From an uncultured Clostridia bacterium (lineage in GTDB: Bacteria > Bacillota > Clostridia > UBA1381), in assembly GCA_944390495.1 (NCBI GenBank), contig CALXQE010000067.1:1-53889 (forward strand): DNA of 53,889 nucleotides, read 5' to 3'. Numbering within the stretch: the stretch's first letter is position 1; each line of letters begins with the position of its first letter. Position numbers and translations under genes: made by a program. Below, one piece after another: positions 1-9,891 of the stretch. A model generated the notes under the pieces. The model ran no database searches and was not told the origin of the DNA. It saw only the letters and a program-made list of their open reading frames with translations.

Positions 1-2
1 GT

Positions 3-1748
3 GATGTTTTTGCAGCAGCAAATGATTTTGCAAAAGAAACTGCCAAAAAGAAGGTAAATAAGAATCAAAAGAAAGACGAGAAAAAGAAAGAACAAGTACA
101 GGAAGTTATACCTGAAGACAATTTCTCAAATGGGATTGATGAAATATTCGGTGATTTAAAGGATGAACCGGTTACAGACAAAGTTGAGCAGCCTGATATA
201 AAAGAAGAAAAACCGAAAAAAGCTAATAAAATAACAGAAAAGGAACAGGAAGAATTTAATAAAGAGCTTGATAAGGCGATTGAAAAACCTGTTGTGGAAT
301 ATAAGTATCCACCTCTTACACTGCTTAATAAGCCAAAATCAATTTCAGGTGATAAAAGAGAAGAAATGAGAAGAACAGCTGAAAAACTTATAGGTGTCCT
401 TTCAAATTTCGGAGTCAAAGCAAAATTATTGCAAGTTACAAAGGGTCCGACAGTTACAAGATATGAAATACAGCTTGATACAGGTGTAAAACTTGCTAAA
501 ATTGAAAGCCTTGCAAATGATATTGCACTTAATTTGGCTGTTTCAACCGTTCTGATAGCACCTGTACCAGGTAAAGCGGCAGTGGGTGTAGAAATACCTA
601 ATAACACCGTTACACCGGTATCAGTAAGAGAAATTCTCGAAACTGATGAATTTAAAAATGCTAAGTCAAAACTTTCCGTAACAATAGGAAAGGATATAGG
701 CGGTAATGCTGTAATAGGAGATATAGCAAAAATGCCTCACGTTCTTATAGCCGGTGCGACCGGTTCCGGTAAGAGTGTGTGCATAAATTCTATTATTGTG
801 AGTTTATTATATAAATCTTCCCCTGAGGAAGTAAAGCTTATTATGATAGACCCTAAGGTTGTTGAACTTGGAGTATATAACGGAATACCACATTTACTTA
901 TTCCGGTAGTAACTGATCCTAAGATGGCTGCCGGTGCACTTAATTGGGCTGTTACGGAAATGATGCGTCGATATAAGCTGTTTGAAAGTGTAGGAGTAAG
1001 AAAGCTTGAGATGTATAATAAGCTTATGGAAAAAGAAGGCGGAGAAAAGATACCGCAGCTTGTTGTAATAATAGATGAGCTTGCAGACTTGATGATGGTA
1101 GCGGCAAAGGAAGTTGAAGATTATGTATGTCGTCTTGCACAGCTTGCCAGAGCGGCAGGAATACATCTGATTGTTGCTACACAAAGACCGTCCGTAGATG
1201 TCATTACAGGTCTTATTAAAGCAAATATTCCTTCACGTATTGCATTTATGGTATCAAGCCAAGTGGATAGCCGTACTATTTTGGGCGGCGGTGGTGCTGA
1301 AAAGCTTTTAGGTATGGGCGATATGCTCTACCACCCGGCAGGAGAGAGAGCAGCGAGAAGAGTACAGGGTGCTTTTGTTTCTGATGCGGAAATTGAAAAG
1401 GTAATTGATTATATTAAAGAAAATTCAGGAGAAACACATTATAGTGAAGATTTAGCAGAAGAAATAGAACGTCATGCAACAGGTGAAAATGGTGTGACGC
1501 CTGATGTTGAAGATGACGGTGATGCACTTTTACCTGAGGCGATAGAACTTGCTATAAGTCTTGGTAAAATTTCAACATCAATGGTGCAAAGACGTCTTGG
1601 TGTGGGATATTCAAGAGCAGGTAGAATTATTGACCAAATGGAAGCAAGAGGTATTATTTCAGGTGCTAACGGTTCAAAACCACGTGATGTGCTTGTTAGT
1701 CATGCGGACATTGCCATAGGAGGAAAAGAGGAAAATAATGAAGAATGA
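3..1748 (+). CDS. ftsK: FtsK/SpoIIIE-family DNA translocase, 5' end cut by window
   Basis: Motor and DNA-reading parts of the septal DNA translocase that pumps chromosomal DNA through the division or sporulation septum. The frame is open from base 3, so the N-terminal membrane domain lies outside the window; 581 residues are visible. The first ~95 are a Lys/Glu-rich linker. Counted from a GTG at 294, the motor has Walker A GATGSGKS (154-161) and Walker [13 protein letters not shown] (about 256-267). A winged-helix gamma domain near the C-terminus (about 413-470) would read polarity sequences. The internal GTG at 294 is not the real start because the upstream frame is continuous and rich in linker sequence. 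The stop overlaps the next gene by 11 bases, so the two are probably cotranscribed. FtsK and SpoIIIE cannot be separated from this fragment. Confidence 0.96.
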   Translation, partial: DVFAAANDFAKETAKKKVNKNQKKDEKKKEQVQEVIPEDNFSNGIDEIFGDLKDEPVTDKVEQPDIKEEKPKKANKITEKEQEEFNKELDKAIEKPVVEYKYPPLTLLNKPKSISGDKREEMRRTAEKLIGVLSNFGVKAKLLQVTKGPTVTRYEIQLDTGVKLAKIESLANDIALNLAVSTVLIAPVPGKAAVGVEIPNNTVTPVSVREILETDEFKNAKSKLSVTIGKDIGGNAVIGDIAKMPHVLIAGATGSGKSVCINSIIVSLLYKSSPEEVKLIMIDPKVVELGVYNGIPHLLIPVVTDPKMAAGALNWAVTEMMRRYKLFESVGVRKLEMYNKLMEKEGGEKIPQLVVIIDELADLMMVAAKEVEDYVCRLAQLARAAGIHLIVATQRPSVDVITGLIKANIPSRIAFMVSSQVDSRTILGGGGAEKLLGMGDMLYHPAGERAARRVQGAFVSDAEIEKVIDYIKENSGETHYSEDLAEEIERHATGENGVTPDVEDDGDALLPEAIELAISLGKISTSMVQRRLGVGYSRAGRIIDQMEARGIISGANGSKPRDVLVSHADIAIGGKEENNEE

Positions 1749-3693
1749 TTTTCTCCCCGTATCACGGGAAGATATGAAAAAAAGAGGTTGGGACGAGCTT
1801 GATTTTCTGTATATAGTAGGTGACGCCTACGTTGATCATCCAAGTTTTGGACATGCTATAATATCACGTGTACTTGAAAGTAAGGGATACAAGGTTGGTA
1901 TTATTGCAATGCCTGATTGGCATAGTAAAGATGATTTTCTGAAAATGGGCAGACCAAAACTTGGCGTACTTGTTTCAGCCGGAAATATAGACAGTATGGT
2001 AAATCACTATACTGTATCTAAAAAACGCAGACATGATGATATGTACGCTCCGGGCGGTAAGGGCGGTATGCGTCCTGACAGAGCAACTATCGTATATTGT
2101 AATCGTGTTAAAGAGGCATTCGGTTCTGATATGCCAATACTAATAGGAGGAGTGGAAGCAAGTCTTAGAAGATTTGCCCATTACGATTATTGGGACGATA
2201 AGATAAGACGTTCAATATTACTTGACAGTAAAGCAAGTATTTTAATGTACGGTATGGGTGAAAAACAGATTGTGATGATTGCCGATAAGCTTCGTGAAGG
2301 TGTTAGTGTTGAGAAAATCACAGATGTGCCTGGTACATGCTATATGTCACATGATTACGATATGAATAACTCCATATTATTGCCAAGCTATGAAGAATGT
2401 GTTCAAAGCAAGGAAAAATACGCTGTTTCATGTAAGTTACAATATTATGAGCAAAATCCTTATATAGGCAAAACGCTTGTTCAAAAGCACGGCGATAGAT
2501 ATTTAATTCAAAATCCACCAATGCCACCATTGGAAACTGAAGAGCTTGATGAGGTATACTCGCTGCCGTATATTAAAAATTATCATCCTATGTATGAAAA
2601 AGACGGTGGCGTACCGGCTATACAGGAGGTTAAATTTTCGCTTGCAATAAACAGAGGGTGTTTTGGAAGCTGTAATTTTTGTGCGTTGGCATTTCATCAG
2701 GGAAGAATTGTTACATCAAGAAGTGACGAGTCAATAATAAAAGAAGCTGAAGAAATGGTGAAGATGCCTGACTTTAAGGGAAATATACACGATGTAGGCG
2801 GACCTACTGCAAATTTCAGGGGACCGGCTTGTAAAAAACAATTAGTGTCAGGTGCATGTAAAAATAAGCAGTGTCTATTCCCAAAGCCGTGTAAAAATAT
2901 GGAGATTTCACATACAAAATATTTGAATTTACTAAGAAAACTTCGTAGTATAAAAGGTGTAAAACGTGTATTTATACGCAGTGGAATACGTTTTGATTAC
3001 CTTATAAATGATAGGGATGATACTTTTTTCTATGAACTTTGCAAGTATCATGTAAGTGGTCAGTTAAAGGTTGCACCGGAGCATATAAGTGACAATGTAC
3101 TAAAATACATGGGTAAGCCCGAAAACAGTGTATTTAACAGATTTGCGAACAAATTTTATAAAATTAATGAGAAAATAAACAAAAAACAATATCTTGTTCC
3201 GTATTTGATGTCAAGTCATCCTGGAAGTAGGTTGCGTGACGCTGTGGCATTAGCTGTGTATTTGCACGAGCATAATATAAATCCGCAGCAGGTTCAGGAT
3301 TTTTATCCGACTCCGGGTACAATTTCTACATGTATGTTTTATACGGAAATAGATCCATTTACAATGAAAAAAGTATATGTGCCGAAATCAGGAAAAGAAA
3401 AAGCAATGCAAAGAGCGTTATTACAGTATAAAAATCCTGATAATTATAGATTGGTATATGAAGCACTTACAAAAACAGGGCGTACAGATTTAATTGGTTA
3501 TCAAAATAGATGTTTGATCAGACCACCGAAAGGTGATATTTTAACAAATAGTGATAATAGGAGGAATAATAATGGCAAAACTATTAATGGGCAAGGAAGT
3601 TTCAGCAAGAATAAAATCGGAACTGAAGGAAGAGGTAGAAAAGTTAAAGGCAGAGGGAATAAACCCGGGACTCGCCGTAATCATCGTAGGTGA
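1738..3693 (+). CDS. YgiQ-family radical SAM protein
   Basis: Radical S-adenosylmethionine enzyme of the YgiQ (UPF0313) family; its reaction is not known. An N-terminal YgiQ domain precedes the radical-SAM core with the cluster motif CFGSCNFC (Cys308, Cys312, Cys315). The family's C-terminal region follows, with a GPTANFRG stretch and extra cysteines. Length 651 aa is normal. It starts at ATG 1738 behind GGAGGAAA, overlapping the ftsK stop. The last ~40 residues are a Lys/Arg/Gly/Asn-rich tail, and they are encoded in a region that also encodes the start of folD in another frame (122-base overlap). Basic low-complexity tails are common in this family, so the tail may be real. Confidence 0.93.
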   Translation: MKNDFLPVSREDMKKRGWDELDFLYIVGDAYVDHPSFGHAIISRVLESKGYKVGIIAMPDWHSKDDFLKMGRPKLGVLVSAGNIDSMVNHYTVSKKRRHDDMYAPGGKGGMRPDRATIVYCNRVKEAFGSDMPILIGGVEASLRRFAHYDYWDDKIRRSILLDSKASILMYGMGEKQIVMIADKLREGVSVEKITDVPGTCYMSHDYDMNNSILLPSYEECVQSKEKYAVSCKLQYYEQNPYIGKTLVQKHGDRYLIQNPPMPPLETEELDEVYSLPYIKNYHPMYEKDGGVPAIQEVKFSLAINRGCFGSCNFCALAFHQGRIVTSRSDESIIKEAEEMVKMPDFKGNIHDVGGPTANFRGPACKKQLVSGACKNKQCLFPKPCKNMEISHTKYLNLLRKLRSIKGVKRVFIRSGIRFDYLINDRDDTFFYELCKYHVSGQLKVAPEHISDNVLKYMGKPENSVFNRFANKFYKINEKINKKQYLVPYLMSSHPGSRLRDAVALAVYLHEHNINPQQVQDFYPTPGTISTCMFYTEIDPFTMKKVYVPKSGKEKAMQRALLQYKNPDNYRLVYEALTKTGRTDLIGYQNRCLIRPPKGDILTNSDNRRNNNGKTINGQGSFSKNKIGTEGRGRKVKGRGNKPGTRRNHRR

Positions 3694-4423
3694 AGATCCG
3701 GCAAGTCAGGTATATGTAAAAAATAAGGAAAAGGCATGTGAGGAATGCGGAATATACTCTGAAAAATATGCACTATCAGAAAACACAACTCAGGAAGAAT
3801 TACTTTCACTTATAGATGAGCTTAATAAAAAAAGCAGTATTTCAGGAATACTTGTTCAGCTTCCGCTTCCTAAGCATATAGATGAAAAAACAGTTATAAA
3901 TGCAATAGATCCTAAAAAAGATGTAGACGCATTTCATCCTGTAAATGTAGGCAAAATAATGGTGGGTGACTATGACTTTGTACCATGTACACCGGCAGGC
4001 GTTATGGAACTTATTAAGGAATCAGGAATTGACGTTAGTGGTAAGGAATGTGTAGTTGTAGGAAGAAGTAACATAGTAGGTAAACCACAGGCAATGCTGT
4101 TATTACACCAAAACGGAACAGTAACTATTTGTCACTCAAGAACAAAGAATTTAAAGGAAAAAACTAAAAATGCCGATATTCTTGTTGCGGCAGTAGGTAT
4201 TGCTAATTTTATCACGGGTGATATGATAAAAGAGGGAGCTGTTGTAATAGATGTAGGTATAAACAGACTTGAAAACAAGAAACTTTGCGGTGACGTTGAT
4301 TTTGAAAGTGCTAAAGATGTTGCCGGTGCGATTACACCGGTACCGGGGGGCGTTGGACCTATGACCATTGCAATGCTTATGAGAAACACTGTTAAGGCTG
4401 CAATAATAAATAAATCAAAGTAA
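3572..4423 (+). CDS. folD: Bifunctional methylene-THF dehydrogenase/cyclohydrolase
   Basis: FolD interconverts 5,10-methylene-THF, 5,10-methenyl-THF and 10-formyl-THF in one-carbon metabolism. The 283-aa protein has the family's usual length. Visible motifs are the catalytic YVKNK (Tyr-x3-Lys) near residue 50, the substrate-loop QLPLP, the NADP-site [12 protein letters not shown] and the C-terminal [11 protein letters not shown] signature. The frame could be extended to a GTG at 3551, but AGGAGG (3559-3564) sits 7 bases before ATG 3572, which fixes that start. The first 122 bases overlap the end of the YgiQ gene in a different frame, so translation is probably coupled. A strong terminator follows. 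Confidence 0.97.
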   Translation: MAKLLMGKEVSARIKSELKEEVEKLKAEGINPGLAVIIVGEDPASQVYVKNKEKACEECGIYSEKYALSENTTQEELLSLIDELNKKSSISGILVQLPLPKHIDEKTVINAIDPKKDVDAFHPVNVGKIMVGDYDFVPCTPAGVMELIKESGIDVSGKECVVVGRSNIVGKPQAMLLLHQNGTVTICHSRTKNLKEKTKNADILVAAVGIANFITGDMIKEGAVVIDVGINRLENKKLCGDVDFESAKDVAGAITPVPGGVGPMTIAMLMRNTVKAAIINKSK

Positions 4424-4426
4424 AAT

Positions 4427-4460
4427 AAAAGCTGCTGACTTATTTTGTCAGCAGCTTTTT
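4427..4460. terminator. Bidirectional intrinsic terminator between folD and the flippase gene
   Basis: A perfect 13-bp stem (AAAAGCTGCTGAC with its complement, 7-base loop) is flanked by A-tracts and T-tracts on both sides. It therefore serves folD on the plus strand and the convergent gene on the minus strand. Confidence 0.93.
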
Positions 4461-4463
4461 AGT

Positions 4464-6155
4464 TTATTTGTATAAACCTATTTTTACAAGTCCATTATAT
4501 ATTTTTCTTCCGGCTGGAAGCTGTTTAATTTCTTCTTTAGTAAGTATTTTAAGAACAAATACCATAAGGAAATAAACAATTGCAGCGATCAATATAGCGA
4601 TGATTGTTGCAACAAGATTTCCTACAAAACCTGGTTGAAGGAAACTAATTAATATTTTATATACAAGTACAGCAGCACCGCCCATAATAACTCCAGCAAT
4701 TACCGGTTTTATAAAATATTTCATAGGATTCATTTTAAGGTTGCATGATTTTTTTAATACAGCGAAACAAATACCGCACGATATTATTTGACAGGCTATT
4801 GAACTTATAGCCGCACCGTAAATATTGATTGACGGTATTCTAATAAGTACAACATTAAGTATAATTTTAGCAATACAACCAAACAGTAAACTTACAGCAG
4901 GGACATAAACTTTACCAAGCCCTTGAAGTGAGCCTGTCATAGTTTGTGCAAGTGCTGCAAAAATCAATGATACAGATACAAGTTGCAAAAGTTCAAAACC
5001 TTCAGCGGTGTTAAAGTATATTATCTTGTAAATAGGTTCCGCAAGAACAATAAGACCTATTGCACATGGCAGAATAATAAGTATAGATACAAGCAGTGAG
5101 TAGTTAATTTTTGAAGATGCTTCCTTGTAATCTTTTATGGCAATGGCTCCTGCGATTGATGGTACAAGTACAGTTGCAAAGGCAAAATTTACCGCAAGAG
5201 GCATATTGTAAAGAATATCACTTTTTGATAGGAGTCCTGAAAGTCTTGCGATTTCAATGTTTAGTTCCGATGCGGTAGGATTTAGTATTTGTGCTACATT
5301 ACCATGTGCAGGGATAAGATTAGCAAAGGCTACTTCGATACCACGACTTATTGTAGCGGTGTCTATAACTCTGTTTATTGCTGTAATAATTGAACCAAGT
5401 GAAATAGGAATACTTATCATAAGAATACTTATCATAAGTCGTTTACCTGAAATTTTAAGCGTTTCACCAGTAGAAGATTTTATTTTTTCAGAAATATTGC
5501 CTTTTCTCTTGTAATAGAAGTATACAAGATATAATAGGCTTAAAACTGTTGCAACAGAGGTTGCAAAATTAGCCCATGATGCCATTATTTCAGGAGCAAG
5601 ACCAACTGAAAGATAAACAAATATAATAGTTAAAGAACATTTAAATATCTGTTCAAGTACCTGTGAGTTACTGGTTGCACGCATATTTTTCATACCTGTA
5701 AAATATCCGCGTATTACAGATGATACACAAACAAAGAATAAAGATGGTGCTAATGCACGCATTACGTACTGCGAACCGTCGATATGAATAACATACTGTG
5801 CAAAAAAATCTGCTCCGAAAAATAAAACAGCAGTAGTAACTAAACCGATTACTGAAAATAATACAAGTGCAGTTTTAAATATTTTGTGTGCACCTTTATA
5901 GTCATCAAGTGCAACTCTTTCGGAAACCATCTTAGATATTGCATTAGGTATACCTACCGATGAAATCGCCAATAAAAGTGTATAAATTTGAAATCCTACA
6001 TTATAAAAGCCAAGACCTTCATCACCAAACCCTTTAATGTTGGTGATTACTATTCTATAAACCATTCCAAAAAGCTTTACAAGAATCTGTGAAGCAAGAA
6101 TGACAGCCACATTGTTCATAAATGACTGGCCAGTTTCTTTTTTTATTTTTTCCAT
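4464..6155 (-). CDS. SpoVB/YtgP (MurJ-like) polysaccharide flippase
   Basis: Multidrug/oligosaccharidyl-lipid/polysaccharide (MOP) superfamily membrane protein, 563 aa, with about 14 hydrophobic segments. The N-terminus, with the VKLFGMVYRIV stretch, resembles Bacillus YtgP (a MurJ lipid II flippase) and SpoVB (stage V sporulation protein B). The expected role is to move lipid-linked peptidoglycan or polysaccharide precursors across the membrane. GGAGA lies 8 bases upstream of the ATG. It is a single gene divergent from aspS and ends in the shared terminator with folD. Whether it is the vegetative MurJ or the sporulation paralogue cannot be decided from this window. Confidence 0.88.
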   Translation of the reverse strand: MEKIKKETGQSFMNNVAVILASQILVKLFGMVYRIVITNIKGFGDEGLGFYNVGFQIYTLLLAISSVGIPNAISKMVSERVALDDYKGAHKIFKTALVLFSVIGLVTTAVLFFGADFFAQYVIHIDGSQYVMRALAPSLFFVCVSSVIRGYFTGMKNMRATSNSQVLEQIFKCSLTIIFVYLSVGLAPEIMASWANFATSVATVLSLLYLVYFYYKRKGNISEKIKSSTGETLKISGKRLMISILMISIPISLGSIITAINRVIDTATISRGIEVAFANLIPAHGNVAQILNPTASELNIEIARLSGLLSKSDILYNMPLAVNFAFATVLVPSIAGAIAIKDYKEASSKINYSLLVSILIILPCAIGLIVLAEPIYKIIYFNTAEGFELLQLVSVSLIFAALAQTMTGSLQGLGKVYVPAVSLLFGCIAKIILNVVLIRIPSINIYGAAISSIACQIISCGICFAVLKKSCNLKMNPMKYFIKPVIAGVIMGGAAVLVYKILISFLQPGFVGNLVATIIAILIAAIVYFLMVFVLKILTKEEIKQLPAGRKIYNGLVKIGLYK

Positions 6156-6190
6156 AGTTTTTTCTCCTTGTAGATAATTTGCATTAAGTT

Positions 6191-6219
6191 ATTATAAATC
6201 TATTCAAAGAGTAAATCAA
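6191..6219 (-). promoter_or_regulatory. Sigma-A-type promoter of the flippase gene
   Basis: On the minus strand TTGATT (6214-6219), a 17-base spacer, then a perfect TATAAT (6191-6196), about 36 bases upstream of the start codon. Confidence 0.7.
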
Positions 6220-6280
6220 GACTTTTAACAAAAAATTAACTTATTTGTATCTAATTTGCACCAAAATTCGGCATTTTTAC

Positions 6281-6309
6281 TTGACACATTGCACTAATAC
6301 GGTTAAAAT
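6281..6309 (+). promoter_or_regulatory. Sigma-A-type promoter of aspS
   Basis: TTGACA (6281-6286), 17-base spacer, TAAAAT (6304-6309). The leader is only about 30 bases, which leaves no room for a T-box. Confidence 0.75.
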
Positions 6310-6346
6310 ATAATATGTATGTAAATTATTATGGAGGAATGAAATA

Positions 6347-8119
6347 ATGGACACAATGAGCGGATTAAAACGTACCCACTACTGTGGAGATGTTGAAGGT
6401 ATAGGCAGTGAAGTTGTAGTGGGCGGATATGTACAGAAGGTTAGAGATTTAGGTAACCTTATTTTTATTGATCTTCGTGACAGAACTGGTATAGTACAGC
6501 TTGCATTTGACGATGCTACCGACAGAGATGTATTTAAAAAAGCATCATCATGTCATAGTGAATATGTACTAATGGCAAAGGGAGTTGTAAGAGAAAGAGA
6601 AAGTAAAAACCCTGCTATTAAAACGGGTAATATAGAAATAGATGTAAAGGATTTGCGTGTTCTTGCAAAGGCACAAACACCGCCTTTTGAAATAGTAGAT
6701 GATACTAATGTAAATGAAGAACTTCGTTTGAAGTATCGCTATCTTGACTTAAGAAGAAAGGTATTGCAGGATAACCTTATAATGAGAAGTAAAATTGCAA
6801 AGGTTGCAAGAGATTACTACTATGAAAACGGATTTATTGAGATAGAAACACCAATGATGATTAAGTCTACACCTGAAGGTGCAAGAGATTATCTTGTGCC
6901 GTCAAGAGTACATCACGGCAAATTTTATGCACTTCCTCAGTCACCTCAGATGTATAAGCAGCTTCTCATGATTTCAGGTTTTGACAGATATATTCAGCTT
7001 GCAAGATGTTTTAGAGATGAGGATTTAAGAGCAGACAGACAGCCTGAATTTACACAAATAGACCTTGAAATGTCATTTGTAGATGTTGAGGACATTCTTG
7101 AGATGAATGAGGGCTTTATTAAGAGATTATTTAAGGAAGTTCTTGATGTTGATATTCCTCTACCACTTCCGAGATTAACTTATAAAGAAGCAATGGAAAG
7201 ATATGGTTCTGATAAACCGGATACACGCTTTGATATGGAAATTGTAGATCTTTCAGATATAGTTAAAGACTGTGGATTTGGTGTATTTACATCAGCAATA
7301 GAAAACGGCGGTTCAGTAAGAGCAATTTGTGCTAAAGATGCAGCAAAGACATTAACAAGAAAAGAAATTGACAAGCTTACTGAATACGTTAAGGGTATAG
7401 GAGCTAAAGGTCTTGCATTTATCCGTTGGGTAGACGAGGAACCATCATGTGGTTTTGCTAAATTCCTTGAAAACGGCGAACTTAGTCAAATTCTTGAAAA
7501 AACAGGTGCAGAAAAAGGTGACGTTGTTCTTATTGTTGCAGACAAGAATAAGGTTACATTGCCTGTACTTGGTTCATTAAGACTAAAGGTAGCAAAACAG
7601 CTTGATATTATTCCGGAAGGATACAACTTCCTTTGGATTACTGAATTTCCGTTCTTTGAATATGACGAAGATTCAAATACATGGATTGCAATGCACCATC
7701 CGTTTACTATGCCTATGGACGAGTGTATTCAATATCTTGATACAGATCCGGGTAAAGTTATTGCAAAGGCATATGACCTTGTACTAAACGGAACAGAACT
7801 TTCAAGCGGTTCAATCAGAATTACAAATTCAGAGCTTCAGGAAAAAATGTTTAAAGCATTGGGACTTTCAGATGAAGAAATTGAAGCCAAGTTTGGATTC
7901 CTTGTTGAAGCATACAAGTATGGTGCTGCACCGCACGGCGGTATGGGTATAGGTCTTGACAGACTTGCCATGATTATGACAGGAAATGATAGTTTAAGAG
8001 ATGTAACAGCATTCCCTAAAGTTCAGAATGCATCAGAGCTTATGTCAGGTGCACCAAATGTAGTTGACAGTGAGCAGCTTGAAGAACTTGCAATTAGTAT
8101 AGTGAAGAAAGAAAATTAA
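6347..8119 (+). CDS. aspS: Aspartyl-tRNA synthetase, bacterial type
   Basis: Class II aminoacyl-tRNA synthetase that charges tRNA-Asp. At 590 aa it has the bacterial architecture: an N-terminal OB-fold anticodon-binding domain (about 15-110), a class II catalytic core split by the bacterial GAD insertion, and a short C-terminus. Motif 2 is visible as FRDEDLRADRQPEFTQ and motif 3 as GMGIGLDRLAMI. The ATG at 6347 follows GGAGG. It has its own promoter and a hairpin downstream, so it is monocistronic. Whether it is a discriminating or non-discriminating enzyme cannot be stated from inspection. Confidence 0.97.
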   Translation: MDTMSGLKRTHYCGDVEGIGSEVVVGGYVQKVRDLGNLIFIDLRDRTGIVQLAFDDATDRDVFKKASSCHSEYVLMAKGVVRERESKNPAIKTGNIEIDVKDLRVLAKAQTPPFEIVDDTNVNEELRLKYRYLDLRRKVLQDNLIMRSKIAKVARDYYYENGFIEIETPMMIKSTPEGARDYLVPSRVHHGKFYALPQSPQMYKQLLMISGFDRYIQLARCFRDEDLRADRQPEFTQIDLEMSFVDVEDILEMNEGFIKRLFKEVLDVDIPLPLPRLTYKEAMERYGSDKPDTRFDMEIVDLSDIVKDCGFGVFTSAIENGGSVRAICAKDAAKTLTRKEIDKLTEYVKGIGAKGLAFIRWVDEEPSCGFAKFLENGELSQILEKTGAEKGDVVLIVADKNKVTLPVLGSLRLKVAKQLDIIPEGYNFLWITEFPFFEYDEDSNTWIAMHHPFTMPMDECIQYLDTDPGKVIAKAYDLVLNGTELSSGSIRITNSELQEKMFKALGLSDEEIEAKFGFLVEAYKYGAAPHGGMGIGLDRLAMIMTGNDSLRDVTAFPKVQNASELMSGAPNVVDSEQLEELAISIVKKEN

Positions 8120-8160
8120 TATTTTGTTCATATTACATTAATATTATGAATGTATAATTA

Positions 8161-8190
8161 TGTGTAGGAGTCGTTTTCGGCTCCTACATA
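8161..8190 (+). terminator. Terminator-like hairpin after aspS
   Basis: A 10-bp stem (TGTGTAGGAG against CTCCTACATA, one G-T pair) with a 10-base loop lies about 40 bases after the aspS stop. The following sequence is AT-rich but has no clean T-run, so it may leak into the ABC operon. Confidence 0.6.
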
Positions 8191-8222
8191 TTATTAATTA
8201 AATTTATTTAGAACGGAGAGTA

Positions 8223-9191
8223 ATGCACGTGATTACGATTTCTAATCTGACTAAAAAATACGGCGATAAGTATGCACTAAATGATCTTACTTTTGATGTA
8301 CAAGAGGGTGAAGTGCTTGGTTTTTTAGGACCTAATGGTGCCGGAAAATCTACTACTATGAATATTATTACAGGGTATATTGCTGCAACAAGCGGTACTG
8401 TAACGGTAGATGGATATGAAATATCTGAAAATCCTATTGAAGTAAAGAAAATGATAGGATATTTGCCTGAAATACCGCCTCTTTATTTAGACATGGTTGT
8501 ATGGGATTATTTGGAGTTTGTTTATGAACTTAAAAAAGTAAACAAAGAAGATAAAAATGAGCATCTTCAAACTATTATAGATATGGTAAAGATTGACGAC
8601 GTGAAAAAAAGACGTATCGGCAATCTGTCAAAGGGATATAGACAGAGAGTAGGTTTAGCAGGAGCTTTGGTAGGGGATCCTAAGGTGCTTATTTTAGATG
8701 AACCGACTGTCGGACTTGATCCTAAGCAGATTATAGAAATCAGAAACGTGATAAAAACACTCGGTAAAGACAGAACGGTCATTCTAAGTTCTCATATACT
8801 AAGTGAAATCAGTGCAGTGTGTGACAGAGTTATTATTATAAATAAAGGTGAATTTGTTGCAGAGGATACACCTGAAAATCTGTCTAAAAAGGTTGGCTGC
8901 AAGAAAAAAATAATATTTACAGTATCTGGAGATAGAGAAAAAGCAGAGGAAATTCTAAAGAATACACATGGAGTAAGTAATGTTATATGTGTTTCTTCAT
9001 CGGGAAATAGTTATGATTTTGAATTTGAAACGGAAATGGCGGATGAAGATAAGAGAAAATTGTTCTTTGACTTTGCAGAAAATGAAATACCAATACTTAT
9101 GCAGAAAGAATCAGAACAATCATTAGAGGATATATTCCTTTCACTTACAGGTAATAAGGAGGAGGTGCAGGAAGATGAAAGCAATATTTAA
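8223..9191 (+). CDS. ABC exporter ATP-binding protein (GldA-like)
   Basis: ATPase subunit of an ABC-2-type exporter, 322 aa. Walker A GPNGAGKST is at 36-44, the signature LSKGYRQRVG at 135-144 and Walker B VLILDEP at 155-161, followed by the H-loop SSH. The C-terminal ~90 residues are the extension seen in exporter ATPases such as GldA. The start ATG 8223 follows CGGAG. The stop overlaps the permease start by 17 bases. It is the first gene of a five-gene operon, and the substrate is unknown. Confidence 0.92.
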   Translation: MHVITISNLTKKYGDKYALNDLTFDVQEGEVLGFLGPNGAGKSTTMNIITGYIAATSGTVTVDGYEISENPIEVKKMIGYLPEIPPLYLDMVVWDYLEFVYELKKVNKEDKNEHLQTIIDMVKIDDVKKRRIGNLSKGYRQRVGLAGALVGDPKVLILDEPTVGLDPKQIIEIRNVIKTLGKDRTVILSSHILSEISAVCDRVIIINKGEFVAEDTPENLSKKVGCKKKIIFTVSGDREKAEEILKNTHGVSNVICVSSSGNSYDFEFETEMADEDKRKLFFDFAENEIPILMQKESEQSLEDIFLSLTGNKEEVQEDESNI

Positions 9192-9879
9192 CAGAGAATT
9201 TAATTCATATTTTAATTCAATGCTGGGATATGTATTTCTTACTATATTTTTACTCCTTACGGGTGTTATGTTTTATATGGTAAATATAGGGTATATGACA
9301 GCAAGTATGACGAGCTTTTTTGCTACTGTGAATAATGCAGCGGTATTCTTTCTGCCGCTTCTTACAATGAGATTATTTTCAGAGGATAGAAAGCTAAAAA
9401 CTGATCAGCTGCTGCTAACATCACCTGTATCAACCGGTGAGATGGTTGTAGGAAAGTATCTTGCATCATTAGGTGTACTTGTAGTTGGTACAGCTATAAC
9501 GCTTGTTTATCCAATTATAATTGCATTTTCAGGTAACTTGCCGGTGGCAGAAACAATAGGTTGTTATGTAGGATTTATTTTGCTTTGCGGAGTGATTCTT
9601 TCTATTGGAGCATTTATGTCATCACTTACAGAAAGTCAGATTGTAGCAGCAATAGCAACATACGGAGCACTGATTTTCACGATAATGCTGGGTTCTGTTG
9701 CTTCCTTTGTACCAAATGAAGTAATATCTCAGATACTTCTATGGCTTTCACCAATGCAAAGATTTGCTGATTTTACACTTGGCATTTTAAATTTTGAGTC
9801 TATTATATACTACATTAGTCTGATAGGATTATTTTTGTTCTTTACGACAATGGTATTTGAAAAACGCAGACTGAAATAG
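9175..9879 (+). CDS. ABC-2 permease (GldF-like)
   Basis: Membrane subunit of the exporter, 234 aa with six predicted hydrophobic segments. It contains the ABC-2 motif RLFSEDRKLKTDQLLLTSP after the second segment, typical of GldF/NosY-like permeases. It overlaps the ATPase gene by 17 bases, with the ribosome site GGAGG inside the upstream gene, so translation is coupled. The next gene starts 12 bases downstream. Confidence 0.9.
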   Translation: MKAIFNREFNSYFNSMLGYVFLTIFLLLTGVMFYMVNIGYMTASMTSFFATVNNAAVFFLPLLTMRLFSEDRKLKTDQLLLTSPVSTGEMVVGKYLASLGVLVVGTAITLVYPIIIAFSGNLPVAETIGCYVGFILLCGVILSIGAFMSSLTESQIVAAIATYGALIFTIMLGSVASFVPNEVISQILLWLSPMQRFADFTLGILNFESIIYYISLIGLFLFFTTMVFEKRRLK

Positions 9880-9891
9880 GAGGATTTTATT

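Noticed and set aside
294..296. GTG at 294 as the start of the translocase gene
   Set aside because: The frame is open to the window edge with a Lys/Glu-rich linker typical of FtsK between its membrane and motor domains, and no ribosome site precedes this codon.
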